Shown piece by piece: positions 38,589 through 47,583 of a stretch of DNA of 64,000 nt. The stretch is taken from NCBI GenBank assembly GCA_016938035.1, contig JAFGVK010000061.1, forward strand, positions 1 to 64,000, given 5' to 3'. A program made the position numbers and the translations under genes. Numbering within the stretch: the stretch's first letter is position 1; every line of letters begins with the position of its first letter. This DNA is from Deltaproteobacteria bacterium. Its GTDB lineage: Bacteria > Myxococcota_A > UBA796 > GCA-2862545. The notes below the pieces were generated by a model that saw nothing but the letters and a program-made list of their open reading frames with translations, had not been told where the DNA came from and searched no databases.

Positions 38589-39590
38589 ATGCCTATGGAC
38601 GTGGTCGGACTCGGAAATGCGCTCATTGACGCGCTCGTTGTCATAGAAGAGGGCGATCTCTGCGATCGCATGAGCTTGATCCGCGGGACCATGCACCCGG
38701 TGGACGACGCCGGCTGGAACAGGGTCTACGATCAGGTGAAGCACCTCTCCGTCACGCTGGACGCAGGGGGGTCCTGCGCCAACGCCGTCGCCACCGCTGG
38801 GCTGCTGGGGGCCGACGCCCTCTACTGCGGCAGGGTGGGCGACGACGAGCTCGGCCAGGTCTATGCGCAGCGCATGATCGAGGCCTGCGGCAAGCACGCC
38901 CTGCAGGTGACGCCGGGCAAGCCGACGGGCAAGAGCCTAGCGCTGATCTCGGCCTCGGACGCCGAGCGCACCATGGTCACCGATCTGGGGGCGGCCACCA
39001 CCCTCCCCGACCTGGACCGGTTCCTGCCCCTGGTGGACCAGGCGAAGGTGACCCATTTCACCGGCTACACCCTGTTCGACCCACAGGTCGCCGCCGCGGT
39101 GGAGATCGCGATGAAGCGCGCCCGGTCGGTGGGGAGCCTGGTCTCCCTCGACGCCGCGGACCCGGTGGTGATCCGGGTGCAGCGCGATCTCGTGTGGTCG
39201 CTCATCGAGCGCTACGCGGATCTGGTCTTCCTCAACGCCGAGGAGGCACAGATGCTCACCGGCGAGGTGCCCGAGGCGGCGATCCTGCAGATCGCCGGCC
39301 GGATGCAGAACCCGGGCATCGTGGTGGTCAAGATCGGGAGGGCGGGGTCGCTGGTGCTGCACCAGGACACCCTGTACCGGGTGGACTCCGTCCCCGTGAT
39401 CCCGCGGGACACCACCGGCGCTGGCGACTCGTACGCCGGAGGCTTCCTGTTCGGGCTCACCAGGGGCTGGAGCCCAGAGCGGTGCGGTCGCTTCGCCTCG
39501 GCGGTCGCCAGCTTGGTGGTGGGACAGATCGGGGCGAGGCTCAAGGACCGAGCCGTGCTGCAGGACCTCCTCCGGACGCATGGCGGCTGA
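38589..39590 (+). CDS. PfkB family carbohydrate/adenosine kinase
   Basis: The 333-residue kinase has the ribokinase fold: VVGLGNALIDALVVIEEGDL at the N-terminus, the substrate-binding VTLDAGGSCANAVATAGLLG, YCGRVGDDELG, LDAADPVVI, DLVFLNAEEAQMLTG, and the C-terminal signature DTTGAGDSYAGGFLFGL, in which the last Asp is the catalytic base. The Gly-Gly-Ser-Cys-Ala-Asn motif is typical of adenosine kinase-like members. The substrate is likely a nucleoside or sugar. The last 11 bases overlap the following membrane-protein gene. Confidence 0.92.
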   Translation: MPMDVVGLGNALIDALVVIEEGDLCDRMSLIRGTMHPVDDAGWNRVYDQVKHLSVTLDAGGSCANAVATAGLLGADALYCGRVGDDELGQVYAQRMIEACGKHALQVTPGKPTGKSLALISASDAERTMVTDLGAATTLPDLDRFLPLVDQAKVTHFTGYTLFDPQVAAAVEIAMKRARSVGSLVSLDAADPVVIRVQRDLVWSLIERYADLVFLNAEEAQMLTGEVPEAAILQIAGRMQNPGIVVVKIGRAGSLVLHQDTLYRVDSVPVIPRDTTGAGDSYAGGFLFGLTRGWSPERCGRFASAVASLVVGQIGARLKDRAVLQDLLRTHGG

Positions 39591-40575
39591 GACCCTAGCG
39601 CCGCTGGAGCTGCAGGCCGCGCTCTTGGGCGCCGGCGCGCTGCTGCTGGGGCCCTGGCTGTGGCTGGCGCCCCGCTGGACCGCGCTCCCCGCGCTGGTGG
39701 TGGGCTTCGCGGTCGCCTGGATGGTGTCGCCGACCCCTGCCGTGGCGCTGCTGGGTCAGTGGGTGGGAGCCCTGGGCTGGGTGCTCCTGGCGGCGCTCGC
39801 GGGGCCGCTGCACCGGGACGGCAGGTGGGCTGCGCTGGTGGGCGGCGCCGTGTTGGGACCTGTCCCGGCGCTGTTTGGCCTGCTCCCCAGGGTCGCGCGC
39901 GGTGCGGGTCCGCTGGCGCTGCTGGCGGTGGTGGGCGGGCTGCTGACCCCTTGGGGGCACCCCTACCTGGGGCCACGCGCCGAGCTGCTGGGGCTGGGGC
40001 TGGGAGCGCTCGCCGCTCCCGTCGCGTGGAGGTTCGCTCCAGCGGTGAGGGCGGAGGGCGCGCTGGGACGTCAGCGCGCCCTCCTGCTGGCGGCGGCCCT
40101 GGTCGGGGCGTGGTGGACCCCCCTCGCGCCCTGGGCGTCGCTGCTCGGGGCGCTGGTCCTGGCGCGGAGGCCGCTGGCGCCCAGCATCCCGTGGGGGCTG
40201 GCGGTGGCGGTGCCCCTGTGGGCTGCGGTCTGGACCGCGGGTGGCACGGCGTGGTTTGCGGGGAGGGGCCTCTGCTGGCTGGGGGGCGCGGCACCCGAGG
40301 CCCTGCGGCCGCTGGCGCTGCTGGCTGGGTATGGGGTTGGGCTGGCGCTGGAGCCGATCACCGCGGGGGCGCTGGTGCATCAGGCCCGGGGGCTCGCCCT
40401 CGGCCCCTGGGAGGGCGCGGTGCCGCTGTTTGGCCTGGGCCTCACCCTGGCGCCGGGGGTGCCCGCCCTCCTCGCTTGGCGCGCGGGGGGGCTCCGGGCC
40501 GGGGCGCTGGTGCTCGGAGGGAGCGCAGCCCTCGCGCTGCTCGGGGCCGGGGTAGGCTGGGCGCTGCTCGGCTAG
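39580..40575 (+). CDS. Polytopic membrane protein of unknown function
   Basis: The 331-residue protein, very rich in Leu, Ala, Gly and Trp, has roughly 9-10 hydrophobic segments and short charged loops (for example PLHRDGRWAAL, RRPLAPSIPW). The TPWGHPYLGPRAELLG loop between segments vaguely recalls ion-transporter re-entrant loops, but no family can be named. Its ATG lies within the last 11 bases of the PfkB kinase gene in another frame, so the two are probably co-expressed. Length and steady hydrophobic periodicity support a real protein. Confidence 0.75.
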   Translation: MAAETLAPLELQAALLGAGALLLGPWLWLAPRWTALPALVVGFAVAWMVSPTPAVALLGQWVGALGWVLLAALAGPLHRDGRWAALVGGAVLGPVPALFGLLPRVARGAGPLALLAVVGGLLTPWGHPYLGPRAELLGLGLGALAAPVAWRFAPAVRAEGALGRQRALLLAAALVGAWWTPLAPWASLLGALVLARRPLAPSIPWGLAVAVPLWAAVWTAGGTAWFAGRGLCWLGGAAPEALRPLALLAGYGVGLALEPITAGALVHQARGLALGPWEGAVPLFGLGLTLAPGVPALLAWRAGGLRAGALVLGGSAALALLGAGVGWALLG

Positions 40576-40584
40576 GGCGTCCCT

Positions 40585-40621
40585 CCCGCGCGGGCCCGCG
40601 ATCTCCCGGTGCCCGCGCGGG
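40585..40621. terminator. GC-rich hairpin between convergent genes
   Basis: Two copies of the self-complementary CCCGCGCGGG (40585-40594 and 40612-40621) can pair into a 10-bp stem with a 17-base loop. They sit between the convergent membrane-protein and FadH-like genes. No T-run follows on either strand, so termination efficiency is uncertain. Confidence 0.4.
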
Positions 40622-40695
40622 GCGGCCGGGCGCGCGGCGGGGGCGTCGCCTGACCGGCGGGATCCGCGCGCTGCCAACGTCGCCCCAGCGCGCCC

Positions 40696-42699
40696 CTACA
40701 GGCTCGCCCCCAGCTCAGTCGCCTGGCGGATGGCCCGCTTCGCGTCGAGTGCCTTGGGATCCGCTGCCCCGCCCACACGGTGGAAGGGGATCCCCGCGGC
40801 CTCCAGCTCCGCCGCGAGGCTGCTCTCGGCGACCTGACCGGTGCAGAGCACCACCGTGTCCGCCGCTACCAGGCGCTCCTGCCCCTGGTGCTCGATCCGC
40901 ACCCCGCCCTCGCACACCTCCAGGTAGCGCACCCCTGAGAGCTGCTCCACACCCCGGTCCTTGAGCTCCTGGCGGTGGATCCAGCCGGTGGTCTTCCCCA
41001 GCCCCTTGCCGATGGCGCCCGGCTTGCGCTGCATCAGGGTCACCGCGCGCCCGGAGCCCCGCACCTCCCGCTCGGGCAGCAGGCCGCCGGCGCCGGAGAT
41101 CGCCCGGTCTACCCCCCACCTGGCGTTGAACTCCTCCCCCTCGGCGTGGGTCAGCAGCAGGGTCACGTCCACCCCCACCCCGCCCGCGCCCAGCACCGCG
41201 ACCCTCCGCCCCACCCGATCAGGGTGGGCGATGGCCTCCTCGTAGCTGATCACCTCGGCCCGGTCTGCGCCCGGCAGATCGCTCGCGGGGCGGGGCCGCA
41301 CCCCCGTAGCCAAGATCACCCCGGCATAGCGCCCAAGCTCCTCGACCGTGGGGCGGACCCCGAGCCGCACCTCCACCCCCAGCAGCTCTAGCTGGCGGCG
41401 GAAGTAGCGGATCGTCTCGAAGAACTCGGTCTTGCCAGGGATTGAACCTGCCAGGTTGAGCAGGCCGCCCAGCCGCTCGCTGGCCTCGAACAGGGTGACC
41501 GCGTGCCCCCGCTGGGCGAGGGTGGTCGCGGCGGCGAGCCCCGCTGGGCCCGCCCCCACCACCGCGAAGGGAGCGGGGGCCTGGGCCGGGCGGATCACCA
41601 GCTCGGTCTCGTGGCAGGCGCGCGGGTTGACCAGGCAGGAGGCGATCTTCAGCTCGAAGACGTGGTCGAGGCAGGCCTGGTTGCAGGCGATGCAGGTGTT
41701 GATCTCGTCCGCGCGGCCCTCCTCGGCCTTGCGGACTAGGTCGGGGTCCGCGAGCAGGGGGCGCGCCATCGACACCATGTCCGCCTCGCCGCGGGCCAGG
41801 ATCCCCTCGGCGATCTCGGGGGTGTTGATACGGTTCACCGCGATCAGCGGCACGCTGACCTCACCCCGCAGCCTGCCGGTCACCCACGAGAAGGCCCCGC
41901 GCGGCACGCTGGCCGCGATGGTGGGGACCCTCGCCTCGTGCCAGCCGATGCCGGTGTTGATCATGCTGACCCCTGCCCGCTCCAGGGCCCTCGCCAGGCG
42001 CACGATCTCCTCCCACCTGCTCCCCTCGCTGACCAGGTCGAGCATGGACAGGCGGAAGATGAGCAGAAAGTCGGGGCCCACCGCGGCCCTGGTGCGCCGG
42101 ACGATCTCGAGGGCGAAGCGGGTCCGGCCCGCCTCGTCGCCACCCCAGCGATCCTGGCGGTGGTTGGTCCGGGGGGCGATGAACTGGTGGATCAGGTAGC
42201 CCTCTGAGCCCATGATCTCCACCCCATCGTAGCCGGCCGCGGCGGCAAACTGCGCGGCGCGGACGTAGTCTTCGATGGTCTGCTCCACCTCGGCGTCGGT
42301 CAGCGCTCTGGGGCGGAAGGGGTTGATCGGGGCCTGGAGGGGCGAGGGGGCCACCTGCTTGGGGTGGAAGGCGTACCTGCCGGTGTGGAGCAGCTGCAGC
42401 GCGATGTGGCCCCCCTCGCGGTGGACCGCGTCGGTGATCGGCCGGTGGTGCGCGGCGTCGGCGGTGCTCATCATCGTAGCGCCGCCGGGCATGGTCCGCC
42501 CCTCGGGGTTGGGGGCGATGCCGCCGGTGACGATCAGCCCCGCCCCCCCCCGGGCGCGCGCGGCGTAGAAGGCCGCGAGGCGCTCCATCCCGTCGGGGCG
42601 CTCCTCTAGCCCGGTGTGCATGGAGCCCATCAGGACCCTGTTGCGGAGAGTGACGGCGCCCAGGGTGAGTGGCTGGAGTAGGTGGGGGTAGTGGGTCAT
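40696..42699 (-). CDS. fadH: FadH-type 2,4-dienoyl-CoA reductase / NADH:flavin oxidoreductase
   Basis: The 667-residue iron-sulfur flavoprotein has an N-terminal Old Yellow Enzyme barrel (LLQPLTLGAVTLRNRVLMGS, GYDGVEIMGSEGYLIHQFIA, NHRQDRWGG) binding FMN, and a 4Fe-4S cluster motif (CIACNQACLDHVF...SCLVNP) around residue 340. The C-terminal FAD/NAD(P)H domain carries PFAVVGAGPAGLAAATTLAQ, RVAVLGAGGVGVDVTLLL and ADTVVLCTGQ. The enzyme reduces 2,4-dienoyl-CoA during breakdown of unsaturated fatty acids; some relatives act on other enones. The ATG at 42699 follows AGGAGCCCC. Length and domain order are complete. Confidence 0.93.
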   Translation of the reverse strand: MTHYPHLLQPLTLGAVTLRNRVLMGSMHTGLEERPDGMERLAAFYAARARGGAGLIVTGGIAPNPEGRTMPGGATMMSTADAAHHRPITDAVHREGGHIALQLLHTGRYAFHPKQVAPSPLQAPINPFRPRALTDAEVEQTIEDYVRAAQFAAAAGYDGVEIMGSEGYLIHQFIAPRTNHRQDRWGGDEAGRTRFALEIVRRTRAAVGPDFLLIFRLSMLDLVSEGSRWEEIVRLARALERAGVSMINTGIGWHEARVPTIAASVPRGAFSWVTGRLRGEVSVPLIAVNRINTPEIAEGILARGEADMVSMARPLLADPDLVRKAEEGRADEINTCIACNQACLDHVFELKIASCLVNPRACHETELVIRPAQAPAPFAVVGAGPAGLAAATTLAQRGHAVTLFEASERLGGLLNLAGSIPGKTEFFETIRYFRRQLELLGVEVRLGVRPTVEELGRYAGVILATGVRPRPASDLPGADRAEVISYEEAIAHPDRVGRRVAVLGAGGVGVDVTLLLTHAEGEEFNARWGVDRAISGAGGLLPEREVRGSGRAVTLMQRKPGAIGKGLGKTTGWIHRQELKDRGVEQLSGVRYLEVCEGGVRIEHQGQERLVAADTVVLCTGQVAESSLAAELEAAGIPFHRVGGAADPKALDAKRAIRQATELGASL

Positions 42700-42852
42700 G
42701 GGGGCTCCTGCAGGTGCGGGCCTCAGCATATCGCTTCCAGCCCGCCGTTTCCGAGGCCCGCGAGGGAGCCCCGTCCACGGGCCTCGGCGGAGGTGGTCTG
42801 GAAAGGTCTCCTGTTGTGAAGTATCCTCTCCTGTCACCGACCTGAGGTCCCC

Positions 42853-44781
42853 ATGCTCCTCCCGCTACTCTCCTTCGCAGCCCTCGCGCAGACCCCCACC
42901 TGGCCGAGGTTGGACGGTGATATCTCCAGGGGCACCGGCGGGGCGCACGACGCGGCGCTGATCATCGGGGTGGAGGACTACGCCTTCATCCCCGACGTGC
43001 CGGGCGCGCGCGCCAACGCAGACGACTGGTACCTGTGGCTGACCAGGGGCAGGGGGGTCCCGGCGGCGCACGTCACCCTGCTGCGCGACGCCGAGGCCAC
43101 CGCCGAGAAGATGCGGCGCTTCGCGGGCGAGACCGCCGACCAGGTGGAGCGGGGCGGCACGGTGTGGCTGGTCTTCGTGGGGCACGGCGCCCCCGACGGC
43201 GGAGGCGGGATGCTGGTGGGCTCCGACGCCCAGGCAGACGCCGACTCGCTCTTCGCCCGCAGCGTCCCGCAGGAGGAGCTGATCAAGGCGCTCTCAGCGG
43301 GTGACGAGGGGCAGGTGGTGGCGGTGGTGGACTCGTGCTTCTCGGGGCGCTCGCCCACCGGCGCGCCGCTGGTGGAGGGGGTCCAGTTCGTGATCCCCGC
43401 CCACGCCACCGCGGCGCCGGAGCGGACCGCGATCCTCACCGCCGGCCGAGCGGATCAATTCGCCGGGCCGCTCCCTGGGGCGCAGCGCCCCGCCTTCTCC
43501 TACCTGGTGCTGGGCGCGATGCGCGGGTGGGGGGACGCGGACGGCGACGGGGTGGTCACCGCCGGCGAGGCCACCTCCTACGCCAGCGACGCCCTCGACA
43601 TGCTGCTGGTGGACCGCACCCAGGATCCGCAGCTCCAGGGGCTCTCGGGCGTGCCCCTCGGGGGGGGAAAGGAGCGGGGCCCTGACCTCACGGCGATGGT
43701 GCTGGCGCGCCCTGCATCGACGGCGTCGGCCTACGGGGAGGGGATACGGGTCAGCGTCCCGGAGACCACCTTCGACTTCTCGGGATCCGGAGGGATCGGA
43801 GCGGTGGACGTGGAGGGAGAGCGGCTGCTGGACGCGGCCCTCGCCCTAGAGGAGGACAGCTGGGCCTCCCCGGTCCAGAAGCGCGACGCGTGGTGCAAGC
43901 TCTCCCGGCACACGTCCGAGCCCCCGCTGGGGCCTGGGGCCTCCGACGCCTGCCAGGCGTGGGGCGGGTACATCGATCAGCTCGCCGCGATCGAGGCGCA
44001 GATGTCGGTGGACTACACCGCCCTCGCGGGGCTGGTGTCGCTCCCCCGCAGGTCCGCGGACGAGAAGATCGGGGCGATCGACCGCTTCGTCACCGCCTAC
44101 GCCGCGCTCCCCGACGACCGCAGGGTGAGGGCCGCGGTCCGCGCCAGGGCGAAGCTGGAGGACGGCAAGGAGGCGACCCTGCCAGAGGGCATCGCCCACG
44201 CGGCGGTGGCGCCGGGGCAGCCGGATCCCAACCGCTGGGCGCGCTACCCAGAGAGCCGGGGCGGGCTGAAGGGGCTGGGGGCAGGGGTCTCCTACGGGAT
44301 GTCCGGCGCCAACCGCCCGTGGGTGGGGGGGACCGCGTTCTACGACCACGGGTGGCTGGAGTCCACTGGGCGCGTCGGGGTGCTGGGGAACCACGTGGTG
44401 CTCGATCTGGAGCCGGGGCTGATCCTGTCGTCCTGGCCCGACGCCGCCTTCCCCACCGCCGCGTCGATCCTCAACCCGGTGGTCGGCCCATCGTTCCGGA
44501 TGCTGCTGGCGGACAGCTACGACAGCTACTCCACGACCCCCGACGGCGACGCGGAGGAGCCGGGTGGGGTTGGCTTCCTCAGCCGGTTCAGCGCGGGGGT
44601 GTTTGCCGGGAACACCACCTGGCTCCAGGACGGGATGGCGGTCCGCGTCGGGCTGACCCTGCCGCTGACGGGGATGATCTTCAGGGAGTCGCTCCCTTTC
44701 TCGGAGGAATCTGAAGAGGAGACCGACGGCTGGTCCGCGCTCCTGTCGATGGACATCCTGTGGGCCGGACGATGGCGTTAG
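42853..44781 (+). CDS. Exported caspase-like (C14) protease with C-terminal beta-rich domain
   Basis: The 642-residue protein has a short signal peptide (MLLPLLSFAALAQ). Residues about 33-290 form a caspase/metacaspase domain: ALIIGVEDYAFIPDVPGA, catalytic His111 in WLVFVGHGAPDGGG, and catalytic Cys162 in VVAVVDSCFSGRSPTG, with DADGDGVVTAGEA resembling a calcium loop. The mid region (320-460) is helical. The last ~180 residues (GLGAGVSYGMSGANRPWVGG onward, ending SMDILWAGRWR) alternate polar and hydrophobic residues with many aromatic ends, suggesting an outer-membrane barrel or other beta domain. It heads an operon with the ceramidase 28 bases downstream. The target is unknown. Confidence 0.87.
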   Translation: MLLPLLSFAALAQTPTWPRLDGDISRGTGGAHDAALIIGVEDYAFIPDVPGARANADDWYLWLTRGRGVPAAHVTLLRDAEATAEKMRRFAGETADQVERGGTVWLVFVGHGAPDGGGGMLVGSDAQADADSLFARSVPQEELIKALSAGDEGQVVAVVDSCFSGRSPTGAPLVEGVQFVIPAHATAAPERTAILTAGRADQFAGPLPGAQRPAFSYLVLGAMRGWGDADGDGVVTAGEATSYASDALDMLLVDRTQDPQLQGLSGVPLGGGKERGPDLTAMVLARPASTASAYGEGIRVSVPETTFDFSGSGGIGAVDVEGERLLDAALALEEDSWASPVQKRDAWCKLSRHTSEPPLGPGASDACQAWGGYIDQLAAIEAQMSVDYTALAGLVSLPRRSADEKIGAIDRFVTAYAALPDDRRVRAAVRARAKLEDGKEATLPEGIAHAAVAPGQPDPNRWARYPESRGGLKGLGAGVSYGMSGANRPWVGGTAFYDHGWLESTGRVGVLGNHVVLDLEPGLILSSWPDAAFPTAASILNPVVGPSFRMLLADSYDSYSTTPDGDAEEPGGVGFLSRFSAGVFAGNTTWLQDGMAVRVGLTLPLTGMIFRESLPFSEESEEETDGWSALLSMDILWAGRWR

Positions 44782-44809
44782 ATTGACCCTCATCCCCAGA
44801 GGTCTCCCC

Positions 44810-46672
44810 ATGCTCCCTCCCTCTACCACGCCGTCCGCGCGCGCCGGCGGAGCGGTGGTCGACATCACCCCTGATCCGGGGGTGGACACCGCGGGCTACT
44901 CGGTGCTCGGACCCATGGGGAGGGGCTATATCGGGCGGCTGACGGCCCAGGCGATGGTGCTCGAGGACAGCCAGGGCGAGCGCTTCGCCTGGGTGAGCCT
45001 GGACCTCCTCGGGGCCTCGCGCTTCCTTCACGAGCGGGTCGCGGAGCGCACCGCCGGGGTAGGGCTGCCGCGAGAGCGCCTCCTGCTCGCCGCCACCCAC
45101 ACCCACACCGGGCCGGGCCACTATTTCGGAAACACCCTCTACGATCGCGCCACCGCCCAGCTCCTGGAGGGTGACGGTGGCTTCGAGCCCGCCCTCGCCG
45201 CGTGGATCGCCGATCGGATCGCCCTGGCGGTGGAGCAGGCGGTGGAGCGCCTGGCGCCCGCAAGGATCGGGGTGGGGGTCGCGGCGCTGTGGGGCGTGAG
45301 CCGCTGCGCCTCGATGGAGGCCTTCCTTGCGCACCCAGAGGCCGCCGGCTGGGACGCGCGCTGGAGCTGTCCTGCGCCTGACACCCTGGGGGCGCCCTGG
45401 CGGGCAATAGATCCCAGGGTGGTCGCCCTGGTGGCCAGGGGGCTGGACGGGGCGCTGATCGGAGTGCAGGCGAGCTTTGGGACCCACGCCTCCACCCTGG
45501 GAAGCCGGACCCACCGCTTCTCGCCAGACTGGCCGGGCTACGCGCGCAAGGTGGTGATGGAGCACCACCCGGCGCTGCAGGTGGCCGGGGTCTGCGCAAG
45601 CGCGTCCGGGGACCAGAGCGCGACCCCTCTGCCGCTCCGGCACGGGCACGACCTCGCCCGGCAGGTAGGGGCAGCGGTCGGGGCGACGATCCTGCGCGCC
45701 ATCGCCGCCGCGCAGCCGCGCGACGCGCTGGAGCTGGAGGTCCGCTACCACGACTGGGACACCACTCAGCGGCGGGTGGGCGGCGACCCATCGACCCTGC
45801 TCGCCGAGCGGTGGGGGATAGGGGTGGCGGTCCTGGGGGGCGCGGAAGAGGGCCCCACAGGCATCCCGATCCCCGTGGCCCTCACCGGGGAGGGGTACCC
45901 CCCAGAGGATCCACGTCACCCGATGGTGGACCTCCGCAGGGTGCCCGGGCTGCGCACGCTGCTGCGCGACGTCGCCCCTGGGAGCACGCACGGGGTCCAC
46001 CTGATCAAGGTGCAGGGGCACGCATTCTTCACCTTCCCAGGAGAGCCGACGGTGACCGCGGCGGCCCGCGCGGAGGGCGTGCTCCGGGAGGTTCTGGGCG
46101 TGGAGCGGGCCACAGCGGTCGGGTATGCCAATGACTACCTGGGCTACTTCACCACCGAGGAGGAGTACCGCCTCCAGCACTACGAGGCGGCCTCCAATGT
46201 GCTGGGGCGGAACGGGGCGCGGCACCACCGCGCGATCCTGCGGCGCCTCGGCTACCACCAGGGCGAGGTGCGCCCCCCCGCGGCGTGGCCGGAGGCCCAG
46301 GTCCCCTACCTGGGGGCAGCGCGACCTCGCGGCGCAGCCACCGCGCCGGTTGTGCGCCGGTGGGGGGACAGGGTGCTGGTAAAATGGCGCATCCCCGACC
46401 GGGCTCAGGTCCGCGTGTCGGACGGGCCGCTGCTGCGCCTGCTGGAGGAAGACGGTGTCACGCCGGTCCACCACTGCGGGCTCCCGTTCGACGACGCGCA
46501 CCAGCTGTTCGAGATCGCGGTGGAGGAGCGCTACCTGGGGGCCGATCTGTGGAGCGCGCGCTTTGTCCTTCCGCACCCTCTGGAGCGGCGCAGGCTGTTG
46601 ATAGAGTTTCCCGATCGGGTGGGCGTGAGCGGCTTCTCCGTCCCGCTTCACCCGCCTGAGCGGCTGACCTGA
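44810..46672 (+). CDS. Neutral/alkaline ceramidase-like hydrolase
   Basis: The 620-residue protein would cleave the N-acyl bond of ceramide. Family marks are AGGAVVDITPDPGVDTAGY at the start, the zinc-binding LLLAATHTHTGPGHY (His97, His99), GVQASFGTHAS with a further His, SGDQSATPLP at the place of the usual Gly-Asp-x-Ser nucleophile motif, TFPGEPTV, and ATAVGYANDYLGYFTTEEEY. A C-terminal Ig-like domain follows. No signal peptide is seen, unlike many secreted ceramidases, although both neighbours are exported. The ATG at 44810 follows AGAGG; a TTG nine codons upstream is possible. Myxococcota make sphingolipids, so an endogenous substrate is plausible. Confidence 0.9.
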   Translation: MLPPSTTPSARAGGAVVDITPDPGVDTAGYSVLGPMGRGYIGRLTAQAMVLEDSQGERFAWVSLDLLGASRFLHERVAERTAGVGLPRERLLLAATHTHTGPGHYFGNTLYDRATAQLLEGDGGFEPALAAWIADRIALAVEQAVERLAPARIGVGVAALWGVSRCASMEAFLAHPEAAGWDARWSCPAPDTLGAPWRAIDPRVVALVARGLDGALIGVQASFGTHASTLGSRTHRFSPDWPGYARKVVMEHHPALQVAGVCASASGDQSATPLPLRHGHDLARQVGAAVGATILRAIAAAQPRDALELEVRYHDWDTTQRRVGGDPSTLLAERWGIGVAVLGGAEEGPTGIPIPVALTGEGYPPEDPRHPMVDLRRVPGLRTLLRDVAPGSTHGVHLIKVQGHAFFTFPGEPTVTAAARAEGVLREVLGVERATAVGYANDYLGYFTTEEEYRLQHYEAASNVLGRNGARHHRAILRRLGYHQGEVRPPAAWPEAQVPYLGAARPRGAATAPVVRRWGDRVLVKWRIPDRAQVRVSDGPLLRLLEEDGVTPVHHCGLPFDDAHQLFEIAVEERYLGADLWSARFVLPHPLERRRLLIEFPDRVGVSGFSVPLHPPERLT

Positions 46673-46702
46673 GCTAGAATCGCCGCTCCCTCTGGAGGTG
46701 CC

Positions 46703-47581
46703 TTGTTCCTGTTGGCCCTGCTCGCCTGTACGCCCTCGCCCGTCGAGATCGTGGACACCTCGGTCCCCTGGGTCCTGCCGGAGTGCCCGTCTTTCTCCGA
46801 GGGTGAGGCGCTGGGCTCGCTCACCGACCTGGAGCTGGACGAGCTGTCGGGGATCACCGCGACCACCGAGGACGCCGGGGTGCTCTGGGCCCACAATGAC
46901 TCGGGCGACACCGCCAGGTTCTTCGCGGTGGAGGTGAGCGGCAGGGTGAGGGGGGCAGTGCGCCTCGCGGACACCACCGCCTTTGACTGGGAGGACATCA
47001 CCCTCGCGCGCGAGGGGGACGCGGCCTGGATCTGGCTGGCCGACATCGGTGACAACGCGGTGGCTCGCCCCGAGGTGCGCTTGTACAGGGTCGCGGAGCC
47101 CGATCCCGGCGCGCTCCCCGCTGAGTTGCCGGGGGAGCGCTTCACCCTCAGGTACAGCGACGGCCCCCACAACGCGGAGACCCTCCTGTGGGACCCCATC
47201 GATCGGGCGCTCTACATCCTCACCAAAGAGGACGAGGCGCCGTCCGGTCTGTGGCGCCTGCCGCAGCCGGTGGTGGACGGAGGGGTGATGGAGCGCGTGG
47301 GGGAGGTGGACCTGTGGAGCGACGACTTCGCCGGGTCCGGCCTCGCGACGGGCGGTGAGGTCTCGCCGGACGGCCTGCTCCTCGCGGTGCGCACCTATAC
47401 CCACGTCTGGGCCTGGAGGCGCGATCCGGCCCGCCCCCTGGCGGAGGCGCTGGGCTCCCCTGCCTGTGAGCTGCCGGTGGTGGGCGAGCGGCAGGGCGAG
47501 GCGCTGACCTGGGTGGGGCAGGACTACCTCACCGTCAGCGAGGGGCAGGAGGCGCCGGTGCATCGCTTCTTGCGCAGGTAG
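46703..47581 (+). CDS. Beta-propeller-like lipoprotein
   Basis: The 292-residue protein has a very short lipoprotein signal (MFLLALLAC, Cys9). It starts at TTG, supported by GGAGG six bases upstream. It contains strand-rich repeats such as LDELSGITATTEDAGVLWAH, FDWEDITLAREGDAAWIWLA and SGLATGGEVSPDGLLLAVRT. The SGI...LWAHNDSGD and DIGDN patterns recall esterase-like/phytase-like beta-propellers in which acidic residues bind calcium. The catalytic function is unknown. It ends two bases before the pseudokinase gene and 30 bases after the ceramidase, so it belongs to the same operon. Confidence 0.8.
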   Translation: MFLLALLACTPSPVEIVDTSVPWVLPECPSFSEGEALGSLTDLELDELSGITATTEDAGVLWAHNDSGDTARFFAVEVSGRVRGAVRLADTTAFDWEDITLAREGDAAWIWLADIGDNAVARPEVRLYRVAEPDPGALPAELPGERFTLRYSDGPHNAETLLWDPIDRALYILTKEDEAPSGLWRLPQPVVDGGVMERVGEVDLWSDDFAGSGLATGGEVSPDGLLLAVRTYTHVWAWRRDPARPLAEALGSPACELPVVGERQGEALTWVGQDYLTVSEGQEAPVHRFLRR

Positions 47582-47583
47582 CC

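Noticed and set aside
44681-47563. Long minus-strand open frame across ceramidase and lipoprotein genes
   Set aside because: It is antisense to confirmed genes and has no domain, no ribosome-binding site and noise-like composition.
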